NCBI GenBank assembly: GCA_014800735.1
Contig: JAAVFP010000027.1
Coordinates: 5,512 to 69,511, forward strand
Length of the DNA stretch: 64,000 nucleotides
Source of the DNA: Bacteroidales bacterium
GTDB lineage: Bacteria; Bacteroidota; Bacteroidia; Bacteroidales; Muribaculaceae
Reading direction: 5' to 3'
Part shown: piece by piece, positions 10,632-20,356 of the stretch
How the letters are laid out: every line of letters begins with the position of its first letter
Position numbering within the stretch: the stretch's first letter is position 1
The notes under the pieces: model-generated
What the model was told of the DNA's origin: nothing
The model's input: the letters and a program-made list of their open reading frames with translations, nothing else
Database searches by the model: none
Made by a program: the position numbers and the translations under genes

Positions 10632-13409
10632 ATGAATATAAATAAAGTGTTGATGCTTGCAACCGCAGCCGCCACTCTGACGGCCGGTGCGCAGGTTACA
10701 CTCAACGATAAGAATGCTTATGCCTACGATTTAGGTTACGGCGTGGAAATCAGCGATTTCTTCAGCACTGCCGCTGTCACCACTATCTCGGGCGAAGAAC
10801 TGCAGCAGACCTCGGCAACCAACCTTGCCCAGGCTCTTTACGGCCGCCTGCCGGCCCTCACCGCTCTTTCGGACGGCGGTTTCACCGGCGACGAGAACAA
10901 GGCTCCCTCGCTCAACATCCGTGGCTACCACACTCTGAGCGATAAGAGCATCCTCATCCTGGTGGACGGCTACGAACGTCCCATCGACCGCCTCAGCGTG
11001 GAGGAAGTGGAAAGCGTCACCGTCCTCAAGGATGCCGCTGCCACCGCACTCCTCGGCCACGAGGGTGTGAACGGTGCCATCCTGGTGAAAACCAAGCGCG
11101 GCGCCGAAGGCAAGACCCACGTGAAGGCCGACTACAGCCACAAATTCACTTTCGACCCCCAGTTTGCCGACATGGTGGACGGTTACACCTACGCAGGTGC
11201 CCTTAACCGCGCCCGTGCCAACGATGGTCTTGCCGCTGCCTATACCCAGCAGGAACTCGACCTGTTCAAGGCCGGTACTGACCCCTACATCTACCCCAAC
11301 ATCGACTGGCGCGATGTGACTTTCCGCAATCATGGCGAAGAGGACCATGCCTATATTTCGGTGTACGGCGGTACCGAGCGTGTGAAGTACTACACGAACA
11401 TCGACTTCGTTGACGCCCGCGGTGCCCTGAAGGATGCCCAGCAGGACACCTACAACGCCCAGCTGCGTCAGTCCCGCGCCAACATCCGCACCAATCTGGA
11501 CTTCAGCATCACCAACACCACCGAAATGTCGGTGAACCTGTTCGGTATGTTCCAGGAAACCAAGCGTCCCTCGGCCATCACTGCCGACGGTGTCATCGAA
11601 TCCATCTACACAACTCCGGCCAGTGCCTTCCCCTATAAGACCTCGACCGGTATCTGGGGTGGTAACGAAGCCTTTGGCGATGCCAACCCCGCTGCCAAGA
11701 TTCAGGAGTCCGGTTTCTATAAAACTCACCAGCGTCAGCTGTGGGTTGACGGCAAACTGACTCAGAAACTTGACTTCTGGGTGAAGGGTCTGAGCGTGTT
11801 CATCAGCGCAGCCTATGCCAACGCTTCAATCTATGCCGAGAACTCGACCAAATCCTACGAGTACGGCTATGAGCGCTACACCGGTGCCATCGGCGACAAG
11901 AACAACATTGCTCTCGCAACCTTCGGTAACAAGCAGACCGAACTTTCGTTCAGCAATTGGGTTGACTCCCAGTGGTGGACCGCAAGCGGCAACATCGGCG
12001 TGAACTACAAGACTTCGTTCACCGACGACGACCACTTCAACGCCTCCATCATCTATAACAACAAGGGTGAGAACCACGATGGTCGCGGTAACACTTACTA
12101 CCGTCAGAACATCATGGGTGTGTTCCACTATGACTTCCTCAACCGTTTCATGGGCGACCTCGTTCTGGCCGGCAACGGTTCGAACCGCTCCTATCCCTCC
12201 AAGTGGGCCTTCTCGCCCGTGCTTTCGCTCGGTTGGATCTACGCCAACAACGAGGGCGGTATTTTCAACTACGGCAAGCTCCGCGCTTCGGGTGCTATCC
12301 AGCACACCGACTATATGCCCACCTACGGCATGTGGCTTCCCACCTGGGATGCTTCGCACGGCTACGTAATCATCGGCAACAACTACAGCCCCACCTGGGG
12401 TGCATCGCTGGGCTCGTTCCCCACCGTTGATTTCTCGCAGGAAACTTCCAAGAGCGTGAACGTTGGTACCGACATCCGCCTGGCCAACTGCCTCGATGTT
12501 ACTGTTGACGGTTTCTATCAGCGTCGCAGCCACATCATGCTTTCGGCAAGCAACGAGAACTCGTCGGTAGTCGGTATCCAGTCGTCCTACAACGACGTTG
12601 GCGAAGTAGAAAGCTACGGCTTCGAAATCAGCGCCAAGTATGCCAAGCAGTTCACCCGCGATTTCAACTTCAATGCAGGTGCAACTCTGTCGTGGAACCG
12701 CAACAAAGTGGTTAAGTACATCGGCACTCCCACCTATCCCCTCCAGGATCCCGTGGGTCACCGTGTGAACGAGGCCTGGGGTCTGCTCTCCAACGGTTTC
12801 TTCAAAGATCAGGCCGACATTGACAACAGCTTCCGTCAGGAATTCTCCACCGTGAGCGCCGGCGACGTTAAGTTCCAGGACCTCAACGGCGACGAAGTTA
12901 TCAACGAATTCGACGTTACCAGCCTGAACGGCGCAACCCAGATTCCCGAAATCAACTATGCCTTCAACCTCGGCTTCGAATACAAGGGCTTCGGTTTGAA
13001 CGCATGGTTCCAGGGCACCGGCAACTACATGAAGTATCTGCCCACCGCCATTTGGGGTGGCATGGCCAACAACGGCAACCTGAGCGTTGACTACTACAAC
13101 AACTGCTACGACATTGCAGGTGCCAACGCACTCTATCCCCGCCTCACAACTCTCGAGAACAAGAACAACAGCCGCGCAAGCGACATCTGGTACAAGAAAG
13201 TTCACTTCCTGAAGATGCGCAACTGCGAAGTTTACTACAAACTTCCCTCCAGCGTGCTCTCCCGCCTGTGGCTCTCCGAGGCTAAGGTGTTCGTTCAGGG
13301 CGAGAACCTTCTGTCCTTCGACAACGTGGACGCTATGGACGCCGAAGTGCTCTCCACTTCCTACCCCATGTTCAAGGGTGTTAACGTAGGTCTCACTTTA
13401 ACCTTCTAA
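10632..13409 (+). CDS. SusC/RagA family TonB-linked outer membrane protein lacking the N-terminal CarboxypepD_reg-like domain
   Basis: Plug motif DAAATALLGHEGVNGAILVKTKRG within ~145 aa of the start; beta-barrel end ...GVNVGLTLTF. Confidence 0.92.
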   Translation: MNINKVLMLATAAATLTAGAQVTLNDKNAYAYDLGYGVEISDFFSTAAVTTISGEELQQTSATNLAQALYGRLPALTALSDGGFTGDENKAPSLNIRGYHTLSDKSILILVDGYERPIDRLSVEEVESVTVLKDAAATALLGHEGVNGAILVKTKRGAEGKTHVKADYSHKFTFDPQFADMVDGYTYAGALNRARANDGLAAAYTQQELDLFKAGTDPYIYPNIDWRDVTFRNHGEEDHAYISVYGGTERVKYYTNIDFVDARGALKDAQQDTYNAQLRQSRANIRTNLDFSITNTTEMSVNLFGMFQETKRPSAITADGVIESIYTTPASAFPYKTSTGIWGGNEAFGDANPAAKIQESGFYKTHQRQLWVDGKLTQKLDFWVKGLSVFISAAYANASIYAENSTKSYEYGYERYTGAIGDKNNIALATFGNKQTELSFSNWVDSQWWTASGNIGVNYKTSFTDDDHFNASIIYNNKGENHDGRGNTYYRQNIMGVFHYDFLNRFMGDLVLAGNGSNRSYPSKWAFSPVLSLGWIYANNEGGIFNYGKLRASGAIQHTDYMPTYGMWLPTWDASHGYVIIGNNYSPTWGASLGSFPTVDFSQETSKSVNVGTDIRLANCLDVTVDGFYQRRSHIMLSASNENSSVVGIQSSYNDVGEVESYGFEISAKYAKQFTRDFNFNAGATLSWNRNKVVKYIGTPTYPLQDPVGHRVNEAWGLLSNGFFKDQADIDNSFRQEFSTVSAGDVKFQDLNGDEVINEFDVTSLNGATQIPEINYAFNLGFEYKGFGLNAWFQGTGNYMKYLPTAIWGGMANNGNLSVDYYNNCYDIAGANALYPRLTTLENKNNSRASDIWYKKVHFLKMRNCEVYYKLPSSVLSRLWLSEAKVFVQGENLLSFDNVDAMDAEVLSTSYPMFKGVNVGLTLTF

Positions 13410-13423
13410 TCTAAGAAACAGTT

Positions 13424-15118
13424 ATGAACAAATTTCAATATGCTATCTTGGGCCTGGCAGCCGTAGCCATGACCGGCTGCGCCGACCTCGACTACAACGA
13501 GGCTTCGAGCCGCGACGAGGAATGGACCTATAATAGCCCCATCAACGGCGTCAAGAACCTCGTCTACGACGTGTATGCTCAGATGCCCAGCGAATTCAAG
13601 GACGATATCTACGGCAACGGCGCCATGATTGCCAGCGCTACCGATGAGGCTGAGTTCGCGCTGTCCTACTCGCTCATCCATAACTACTTTAACGGTGGCT
13701 GGACTCCCTCCAACCCCTTCTCCAATACCTGGGAAGTGGCTTACCGTGCAATCACTCAGGTGCACATGTACCTGGAGCGAATCGACAAAATCGACCTCTC
13801 CGAGTACGAGTACGCTCCCGACTACGACAACATGGTGCAGCAGTTCGAAATCTTCCCCTACGAGCTGCGTTTCCTCCGCGCCTACTACTACTTCGAGCTG
13901 GTGCGTGCCTACGGCGACGTACCCCTGGTGACTGCCACTCTGACCAATGCTCAGGCAAACAGCGTGGTTCGTACCCCGGCCAGCGAGGTATTCAAATTCA
14001 TTGTTGACGAGTGCGATGCTGCTGCCCAGTATCTGCCCGTGAGCTACAACGACATCCCCGGTCAGGAAATCGGTCGTGCCACCCGCGGTGCCGCTCTGGC
14101 TCTGAAGGCCCGCGCCCTCCTGTACCAGGCTTCGCCCCTGTTCAACAAGGACAACGACAAGGAACTGTGGAAGCAGGCTGCTGCCGCCAGCAAGTTCATC
14201 ATCGACAACGCCGCTCTGTGGGGCTATCAGCTCAGCGCTTATGCCAATCTGTGGGGCCACGAAACTTTCACCAACCCCGAGTTCATCTTCGTGCTCGGCA
14301 CCCAGGCCAGCAACCAGTTCGAAATGAACAACTACCCCGTGGGTGTTGAGAACGGCAACTCCGGCAACTGTCCCACCCAGAGCCTGGTGGACATGTACGA
14401 ATATCAGGCCGATGGCAAAACTTTCAAGGAAAAACATCCCGGCAACATCAACGTGACCACCGAGAACCCCTACGATGGTCTTGACCCCCGCTTCGAGCTC
14501 ACAGTGGTGAAGAATGGCGACATGTGGCCCTCCAACACCACCCAGCAGATGGCAATCGAAACCTACCAGGGCGGCTTCAACGCTGCTCCCAAGTATGGTG
14601 CGACTCCCACCGGTTACTATCTGAAGAAGTTTGTTGACGGCACTTGCATCACCACCACCAACAACCCCACCAGCACCCGCCACAACTGGATTGTGATGCG
14701 TCTGGCCGAGGTTTACCTCAACTACGCCGAGGCAATGTACAACTACTACGGCGACGCTGACGCAGCAGGTGAGTTCGGCATGTCGGCCAACGATGCTATC
14801 AATGTTCTCCGCAACCGCGCCGACATCCAGATGCCCGAGTTCCACGGCAACGCCGACTTCGAGGCTCGCTACATGCGTGAGCGCATGGTTGAGCTTGCTT
14901 TCGAAGGCCATCGCTTCTGGGACGTTCGCCGCTGGAAGAAGGGTGCCGAGTTCTTCAACAATGTTCAGGTGGCCAACCTGACTATGGATGCCAACGGCAA
15001 CCTCATCCTGAACCGTGCCACCAAGGCTCGCCAGTGGAACGAGAAGTATAATCTCTACCCCGTGCCTCAGTCCGAACTCCAGAAAAACGGTAATCTGACT
15101 CAGAACCCCAACTGGTAA
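13424..15118 (+). CDS. RagB/SusD family nutrient-uptake outer membrane lipoprotein
   Basis: Lipoprotein start (AMTGCADL); RLAEVYLNYAEAMYNYYG..., ELAFEGHRFWDVRRWKKG, ends LTQNPNW. Confidence 0.94.
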   Translation: MNKFQYAILGLAAVAMTGCADLDYNEASSRDEEWTYNSPINGVKNLVYDVYAQMPSEFKDDIYGNGAMIASATDEAEFALSYSLIHNYFNGGWTPSNPFSNTWEVAYRAITQVHMYLERIDKIDLSEYEYAPDYDNMVQQFEIFPYELRFLRAYYYFELVRAYGDVPLVTATLTNAQANSVVRTPASEVFKFIVDECDAAAQYLPVSYNDIPGQEIGRATRGAALALKARALLYQASPLFNKDNDKELWKQAAAASKFIIDNAALWGYQLSAYANLWGHETFTNPEFIFVLGTQASNQFEMNNYPVGVENGNSGNCPTQSLVDMYEYQADGKTFKEKHPGNINVTTENPYDGLDPRFELTVVKNGDMWPSNTTQQMAIETYQGGFNAAPKYGATPTGYYLKKFVDGTCITTTNNPTSTRHNWIVMRLAEVYLNYAEAMYNYYGDADAAGEFGMSANDAINVLRNRADIQMPEFHGNADFEARYMRERMVELAFEGHRFWDVRRWKKGAEFFNNVQVANLTMDANGNLILNRATKARQWNEKYNLYPVPQSELQKNGNLTQNPNW

Positions 15119-15156
15119 AAACAGATTCAACGAAATTTTCCAAACGAAATTAATTT

Positions 15157-16509
15157 ATGAAAAAACATAGTTTATATCTTTTGGCTGCGGGTTTCGCATT
15201 GCTGTCCAACGTGGCTCTGACCTCGTGCGACGACAATGACGACTTCAGCGCCAACGATGTGCTCGAGGTGAAGTCTGTGTTGCCGACCAAGGTTATGGAA
15301 GGTCAGGTTATCACCATCACCGGTACGGGCCTTGACAAAGCTACTGCCGTAGTGTTCCCCGGCAACGTGACCGTGACGGACATTACCAAAGTGGGTAACG
15401 GCTATATCACCGTTGTCACCCCCGCCGGCGTGTCGGCCGAGGGTGGTGCGGTTACCGTTAAAGCCAACGACGAATCCGCTGAGTCAACCATGGCTCTCAC
15501 CCTTGGTAAGCCCCAGGTGACCCGTGTGGCTCCGCAGGATGCCGAAGTAAAAATCAACGAGTGTGTTGAAGTGTACGGCTCAGACCTCGAGTTCATCACC
15601 TGCGCACATTTCCCCGGCGCCAATGGCGAGGACATCGTGGTCAACGCCGAGAACTTCCGCCGCAAATCCACCAACGCACTCTACATCTACTCGCCTATGG
15701 GTATTGCTGCCGGCGCAGCTTCCATAACCATCGAGGACTGCAGCGGTGCAAAAACTGTTCTTCCTGAAATCACCCTTTCCGACGCCGTTGTTGGCGGAGG
15801 CTCTGAAGAAGGTGGTGAAGGCTACGCAACGGTTTGGGAAGGCGATGTATATATCTACGACTGGGCAAACTGGCAGTACATGAGTACCGACCAGTTCAAT
15901 CTGGAAGGTATTTCGCTCCACGAAGGCCTGATGATGCGCCTGACATTTGACAACCCCGATGGTGCAAGTGTGTGCGTGTGCGACGCTTGGTGGGGCGAAC
16001 CCAACGTAACCGGCGATGGTGCTAATACTATCTGGGTTAACGGAGGTACCACTCAGGTAGAATTCCCCATCTCGGAAGGAATGGTAAATACTTTCAACAC
16101 CGGTGAGGGCATTATTATCGGTGGTGGTAACTATACCCTGAAAAAGATCGAACTCTTCCGCGAATATCCCACCATCTGGTCGGGCGAAGTCACTGTAGGT
16201 TGGTGGTGGTACTCCGCACCCTCCGACTTCGACTACTCCGCGGTTACTCCCGAAGCCGGTCAGACCATCCGCTTCACCTTCACACCCCACGAAGCTCCTC
16301 AGACTTTCTGCGTGTGCGACGGTTGGTGGGGCGCTCCCTTCATCCGCGATGGTGGCGAAAGTCCCAACAACGTAACCATCGCAGCCGACGAGAACTTCAT
16401 TGAATTTGAAGTTTCTGAAGGCATGGCTGCTACAATGGTAGGCGGTGACACTGCCCTCATCATTGGCGGCGACGTAACAATCACCCGCATCCAGATCGTT
16501 ACCTTCTGA
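15157..16509 (+). CDS. IPT/TIG-domain surface lipoprotein with two copies of a ~110-aa C-terminal module (probable surface glycan-binding protein)
   Basis: Lipoprotein start LTSCDDND; TIG-type repeats; internal repeats TVWEGDV...CVCDAWWGEP...IIIGGGNYTLKKIELF and TIWSGEV...CVCDGWWGAP...LIIGGDVTITRIQIV. Confidence 0.8.
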   Translation: MKKHSLYLLAAGFALLSNVALTSCDDNDDFSANDVLEVKSVLPTKVMEGQVITITGTGLDKATAVVFPGNVTVTDITKVGNGYITVVTPAGVSAEGGAVTVKANDESAESTMALTLGKPQVTRVAPQDAEVKINECVEVYGSDLEFITCAHFPGANGEDIVVNAENFRRKSTNALYIYSPMGIAAGAASITIEDCSGAKTVLPEITLSDAVVGGGSEEGGEGYATVWEGDVYIYDWANWQYMSTDQFNLEGISLHEGLMMRLTFDNPDGASVCVCDAWWGEPNVTGDGANTIWVNGGTTQVEFPISEGMVNTFNTGEGIIIGGGNYTLKKIELFREYPTIWSGEVTVGWWWYSAPSDFDYSAVTPEAGQTIRFTFTPHEAPQTFCVCDGWWGAPFIRDGGESPNNVTIAADENFIEFEVSEGMAATMVGGDTALIIGGDVTITRIQIVTF

Positions 16510-16531
16510 TAAACATCCTAACCTATAAATC

Positions 16532-16576
16532 AAAATCGCCCGGGGCATTACGCTCCGGGCGATTTTTTGTTTTTTG
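16532..16576. terminator. Rho-independent terminator between convergent genes
   Basis: AAATCGCCCGG-GGCATTACGCT-CCGGGCGATTTTTTGTTTTTTG; strongest T tract on + strand. Confidence 0.85.
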
Positions 16577-16595
16577 TGATAGGGTAGAGTATAAC

Positions 16596-17720
16596 TTATT
16601 CCAGGAATTTTGCGAGGCGGGTAAAGAAGGACGGGTCCTCGCCGGTTGTGACGTCCACAAGTTTGCCCTCAGGGTTAATGATGGCTTTGGTGGGGAATCC
16701 TTCGATATTGTAGGCCGTGTAGAGGTCGCGGTTGTTGCCGTTGTAGAGGTTGAGCCAGGGGAGCTCGTACTTCTTGACGCCTGCGCGCCAATCGGCCTCA
16801 GATTCGTTGCAGTCAATGCCTATGATGGTGATGCGGTCACCGTACTTGGCGTATGCTTCCTTTAGCGCAGGGAACCCCTTTACGCACCATCCGCACCAGC
16901 TACCCCAGAAGTCGAGCACCACCCACTTGCCGCGGAAATCGGCCAGACTCACCTGTTTGCCCGCAAGGTCGGGTAAGGTAAAGCCCGGAGCGGTTATAGT
17001 GCCCGAGGCAACTTCGGCCCGACGGTCGGCCTCGGCCTGACGTTCGGCCAAATCCTTCTCCACCTCGCGGTTGAGAACCTCAGCGTAAGGCATCAGAATG
17101 GATGCACGCGCCTGGGGCGTCATGTTGTCATATATAGGCTTGAAATCGTCCGCGCTAAGCTCCATGATGGCCAGAGGCACGGCCGGACTTTCGGGATTCT
17201 CGGCCACAAACTTCTTGATGGCATCGCTGTAGCGTTTCATGATGTCGTAAACCTGATCGGGGGTAATGTCGTCGCCGCTTGTAAGGAGGGCTACGTACTC
17301 ATCCTGCACGGGGCGGCTGGCGGCGCGCATAGCCGTGATATCCTCCATCAGTCGTGTGCCCTCAACCGAATAGTCCAGTGGCTCGAAGCTGCGGATTATA
17401 ACGTGCAGATTCTCGCCCGGCGAAGCGTAGAATTCGGGATCGGAGCGCGCCGGAACAGGCGGCATGATGTCATAGCGCGCCGCTTCGGCCGAAGCAAGCT
17501 TCATGCTTGCCTTGCCATCCTTCACCTGGAGCGTGTCGTACACCACACGCAAATCCTCCGCGCTCGTGGCCGTGATGCTGTTCTCGATAGTCATGTAACT
17601 CACCACGAGCTCAGTTGCAGTAGAACCCTCGGGAAGCGTGATGGTAACCGACCCCTTGTCGTTACCGGAGCAGCCGGCCAAAGCGATGGCCGCAGCTGCA
17701 AGGAAAATATACTTTCGCAT
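16596..17720 (-). CDS. TlpA-like thioredoxin-fold lipoprotein
   Basis: Lipobox LAGCSG; C-terminal thioredoxin domain with FWGSWCGWCVKGFPALKEAY. Confidence 0.88.
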   Translation of the reverse strand: MRKYIFLAAAAIALAGCSGNDKGSVTITLPEGSTATELVVSYMTIENSITATSAEDLRVVYDTLQVKDGKASMKLASAEAARYDIMPPVPARSDPEFYASPGENLHVIIRSFEPLDYSVEGTRLMEDITAMRAASRPVQDEYVALLTSGDDITPDQVYDIMKRYSDAIKKFVAENPESPAVPLAIMELSADDFKPIYDNMTPQARASILMPYAEVLNREVEKDLAERQAEADRRAEVASGTITAPGFTLPDLAGKQVSLADFRGKWVVLDFWGSWCGWCVKGFPALKEAYAKYGDRITIIGIDCNESEADWRAGVKKYELPWLNLYNGNNRDLYTAYNIEGFPTKAIINPEGKLVDVTTGEDPSFFTRLAKFLE

Positions 17721-17772
17721 AATCTGATAAAAAGGTTATACAAATCCAACACCCAATCCCGCCGATAGTTCA

Positions 17773-17808
17773 CAAAAAAAACGGGGCCGAGCACAAACGC
17801 CCGACCCC
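17773..17808 (-). terminator. Rho-independent terminator at the end of the polysaccharide operon
   Basis: On - strand GGGGTCGGGC-GTTTGT-GCTCGGCCCC followed by GTTTTTTTT. Confidence 0.75.
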
Positions 17809-17839
17809 AGTGGGTTGATGTGGAATAATTTTGTATTTC

Positions 17840-18052
17840 CTATAGTCTTATTTTGGTGGGAGCACCCCACATATTTGTTTCCGTGATGGTTATTACGCCG
17901 TCGAGCTTCATCTTGAAAATAAGCGGATATACGCGCAGTTTTTCGGCACCTGAGAAAGCGATGATATCGTCCACGGCTACGTCGCCGCCGACGGCAATCA
18001 TATAGTCGATTATTCGGTACTGATCGATTTCTTCGTAGTTCATCATGAGCAA
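17840..18052 (-). CDS. small (~68-70 aa) predicted winged-helix-like protein
   Basis: ORF immediately follows the WecA-like gene; YRIIDYMIAVGGDVAVDDIIAFSGAEKLRVYPLIFKMKLDGVITIT has a helix-turn-helix-wing layout; ended by a terminator. Confidence 0.55.
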   Translation of the reverse strand: MLMMNYEEIDQYRIIDYMIAVGGDVAVDDIIAFSGAEKLRVYPLIFKMKLDGVITITETNMWGAPTKIRL

Positions 18053-19159
18053 TTATTTCGCTTTGCGACGTGCCGACAGACGTGCCAGCCAGATATTGGC
18101 CAGCCCCCACATCAGGACGTCGATGATAATCAGGGCATTCACATTGAGCACCATCGACATCAGAATGTTGAACACCACCATGAAGAATGTACTGCTGATG
18201 AGCGATATCATTGCCCAACGCTGCGTTAGTCCTATGGACAGCAGCTTATGGTGGATGTGATTCTTGTCGGGCAGGAAGGGGTTCTTGCCGTTGCGCACTC
18301 GGTGGAGATATACGCGCACCACATCGCAGCAGGGCACAAAGAGCGGTATAAATGCCGCAACAATGGGATTAAAATTCCAGATAATCTGGTCGGAGGGCGT
18401 CATGTTCATCCTCAGGCTCAGGATGGAGAGCACAATGCCAATGGTGAGGCTGCCGGTATCTCCCATGAAAATTTTGCTGTGCTTTTCGGCGTCGCCGAAC
18501 ACATTGTAGTAGAAGAACGGCAGCAGTACACCCAGTGTGGCGAATGCCAGCATGGTGTAGAGATATTCGCCCATCAGGAAGAAAATCACTCCGTAGACGA
18601 GGCTTGCTATGGCGCTAAGACCCGAAGCAAGCCCATCGATACCGTCAATCAGGTTGATGGCGTTGATGATGAACACCACCAGTAGCACCGTGAACGGAAA
18701 CCCGAACCATGGCGACACATGGCCCAAGCCCATAATACCGTGGAAGTTGTTGAACCATATTCCGCCAATAATCAACATGCACGCACACAAAATTTGCGCG
18801 ACGAACTTGGCTCGATAGCGCACGCCGATGAGGTCATCAGCAATTCCGACCACGAACAGCACCAACATTGCACACAGCCCGAACAGCACCGGACACAGTT
18901 CGCCGGTATCGGGACTGAGAATTGCACTATGACCCAAAGCCAGGTTCACGCCCACCACCAGGAAAAGTGAGAAAAATATCACGGGGGTGAAAGCGATACC
19001 GCCTAGGCGTGGTACCAGGCTGGTGTGGATTTTACGCTCGTCAGGCTCATCAAAAAGCTTCTTGCGGAATGCGATGAGAAGAATCTGTGGGATAATAATG
19101 CCCGCGAACAGCACGCACAGAGCAAAAAGCGCAATGCAGTTAATTAACCAAAATGACAT
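18053..19159 (-). CDS. MraY/WecA family undecaprenyl-phosphate sugar-1-phosphate transferase
   Basis: Polytopic; DEPDERKIHTSLVPRLGGIA, NLIDGIDGLASGLSAI, FMGDTGSLTIG, NHIHHKLL motifs. Confidence 0.9.
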   Translation of the reverse strand: MSFWLINCIALFALCVLFAGIIIPQILLIAFRKKLFDEPDERKIHTSLVPRLGGIAFTPVIFFSLFLVVGVNLALGHSAILSPDTGELCPVLFGLCAMLVLFVVGIADDLIGVRYRAKFVAQILCACMLIIGGIWFNNFHGIMGLGHVSPWFGFPFTVLLVVFIINAINLIDGIDGLASGLSAIASLVYGVIFFLMGEYLYTMLAFATLGVLLPFFYYNVFGDAEKHSKIFMGDTGSLTIGIVLSILSLRMNMTPSDQIIWNFNPIVAAFIPLFVPCCDVVRVYLHRVRNGKNPFLPDKNHIHHKLLSIGLTQRWAMISLISSTFFMVVFNILMSMVLNVNALIIIDVLMWGLANIWLARLSARRKAK

Positions 19160-19222
19160 AACAGGAAAGTTAGATTAGTTTTTCAGGATAAAGGCGGCGG
19201 TGGAGGGAGGACGAGGACTATA

Positions 19223-20356
19223 TCAAAGGTTTTTATACATCTCCTCGTAGTAGCGCTCGTAGTCGCCGGAGGTGATATTGTCCATCCAGTCCTGGTGATC
19301 GAGGTACCAGCGGACGGTGCGTTCGATGCCTTCTTCGAACTGGAGGCTTGGTTCCCATCCGAGTTCACTCTGTAGCTTCCGGGAGTCGATGGCATAGCGC
19401 ATATCGTGACCGAGACGGTCGGTGACATAGGTTATCAGCTTCTCACTCTGACCTTCGGGATTTCCGAGTAGACGATCGACAGTCTTGATTATGACCTTGA
19501 TTAGATCTATATTTTTCCACTCATTGAATCCACCGATGTTGTAGGTCTCGGCCACCTTGCCTTTGTGGAAGATGAGGTCTATGGCATGGGCATGATCTTC
19601 GACGAAGAGCCAGTCCCGCACGTTTTCGCCTTTGCCGTAGACTGGGAGCGGCTTGCCGTGGCGGATGTTGTTGATGAAAAGCGGGATGAGCTTCTCGGGG
19701 AACTGGTAGGGGCCGTAGTTGTTCGAGCAGTTAGTGACCAGCGTCGGCATGCCGTAGGTGTCATGATAGGCGCGCACGAAGTGGTCGCTCGAGGCCTTTG
19801 ATGCCGAATAGGGCGAGTGAGGATTGTATTTTGTGGTCTCGAGGAAGAACTCGGTGCCATAGGCCATATCGTCCTCACTCGACGCCTTGGTAGTGAATGG
19901 TGCCGGAACACCTTCGGGATGTGTAAGCTCAAGAGCACCGTAAACCTCGTCGGTAGAGATGTGATAGAACAGTTTGCCGTCGAATTTCTCAGGCAGCGAT
20001 TCCCAATACTCCTTGGCAGCCTGAAGGAGTGCGAGCGTACCCATCACGTTGGTGCGGGCGAAGGTGAAGGGATCTTTGATTGAGCGGTCCACGTGGCTCT
20101 CGGCTGCGAGATGGATGATGCCGTCAATTTTATGTTCGTTGATAATGCGGCGCATCTCGTCGAGGTCGGCAATGTCCGCACGTACAAAGGTGTAGTTAGG
20201 TTTGTCCTCGACGTCCTTGAGGTTAGCGAGATTGCCTGCATACGTGAGTTTGTCGAGATTGACAATATGATAGTCAGGGTATTTGTTGACAAACAGGCGC
20301 ACAACGTGCGAGCCGATGAAGCCGGCACCGCCGGTTATGAGGATATTACGCTTCAT
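19223..20356 (-). CDS. rfbB: dTDP-glucose 4,6-dehydratase
   Basis: ITGGAGFIGSHVVRLF, HLAAESHVDRSI, STDEVYG, SPYSASKASSDHFVRAYHDTYGMP, TNCSNNYGPYQFPEKLIPL. Confidence 0.96.
   Translation of the reverse strand: MKRNILITGGAGFIGSHVVRLFVNKYPDYHIVNLDKLTYAGNLANLKDVEDKPNYTFVRADIADLDEMRRIINEHKIDGIIHLAAESHVDRSIKDPFTFARTNVMGTLALLQAAKEYWESLPEKFDGKLFYHISTDEVYGALELTHPEGVPAPFTTKASSEDDMAYGTEFFLETTKYNPHSPYSASKASSDHFVRAYHDTYGMPTLVTNCSNNYGPYQFPEKLIPLFINNIRHGKPLPVYGKGENVRDWLFVEDHAHAIDLIFHKGKVAETYNIGGFNEWKNIDLIKVIIKTVDRLLGNPEGQSEKLITYVTDRLGHDMRYAIDSRKLQSELGWEPSLQFEEGIERTVRWYLDHQDWMDNITSGDYERYYEEMYKNL

Noticed and set aside
10731-13205. 332- and 459-aa - strand ORFs opposite susC-2
   Set aside because: Antisense shadows of a confident SusC gene.
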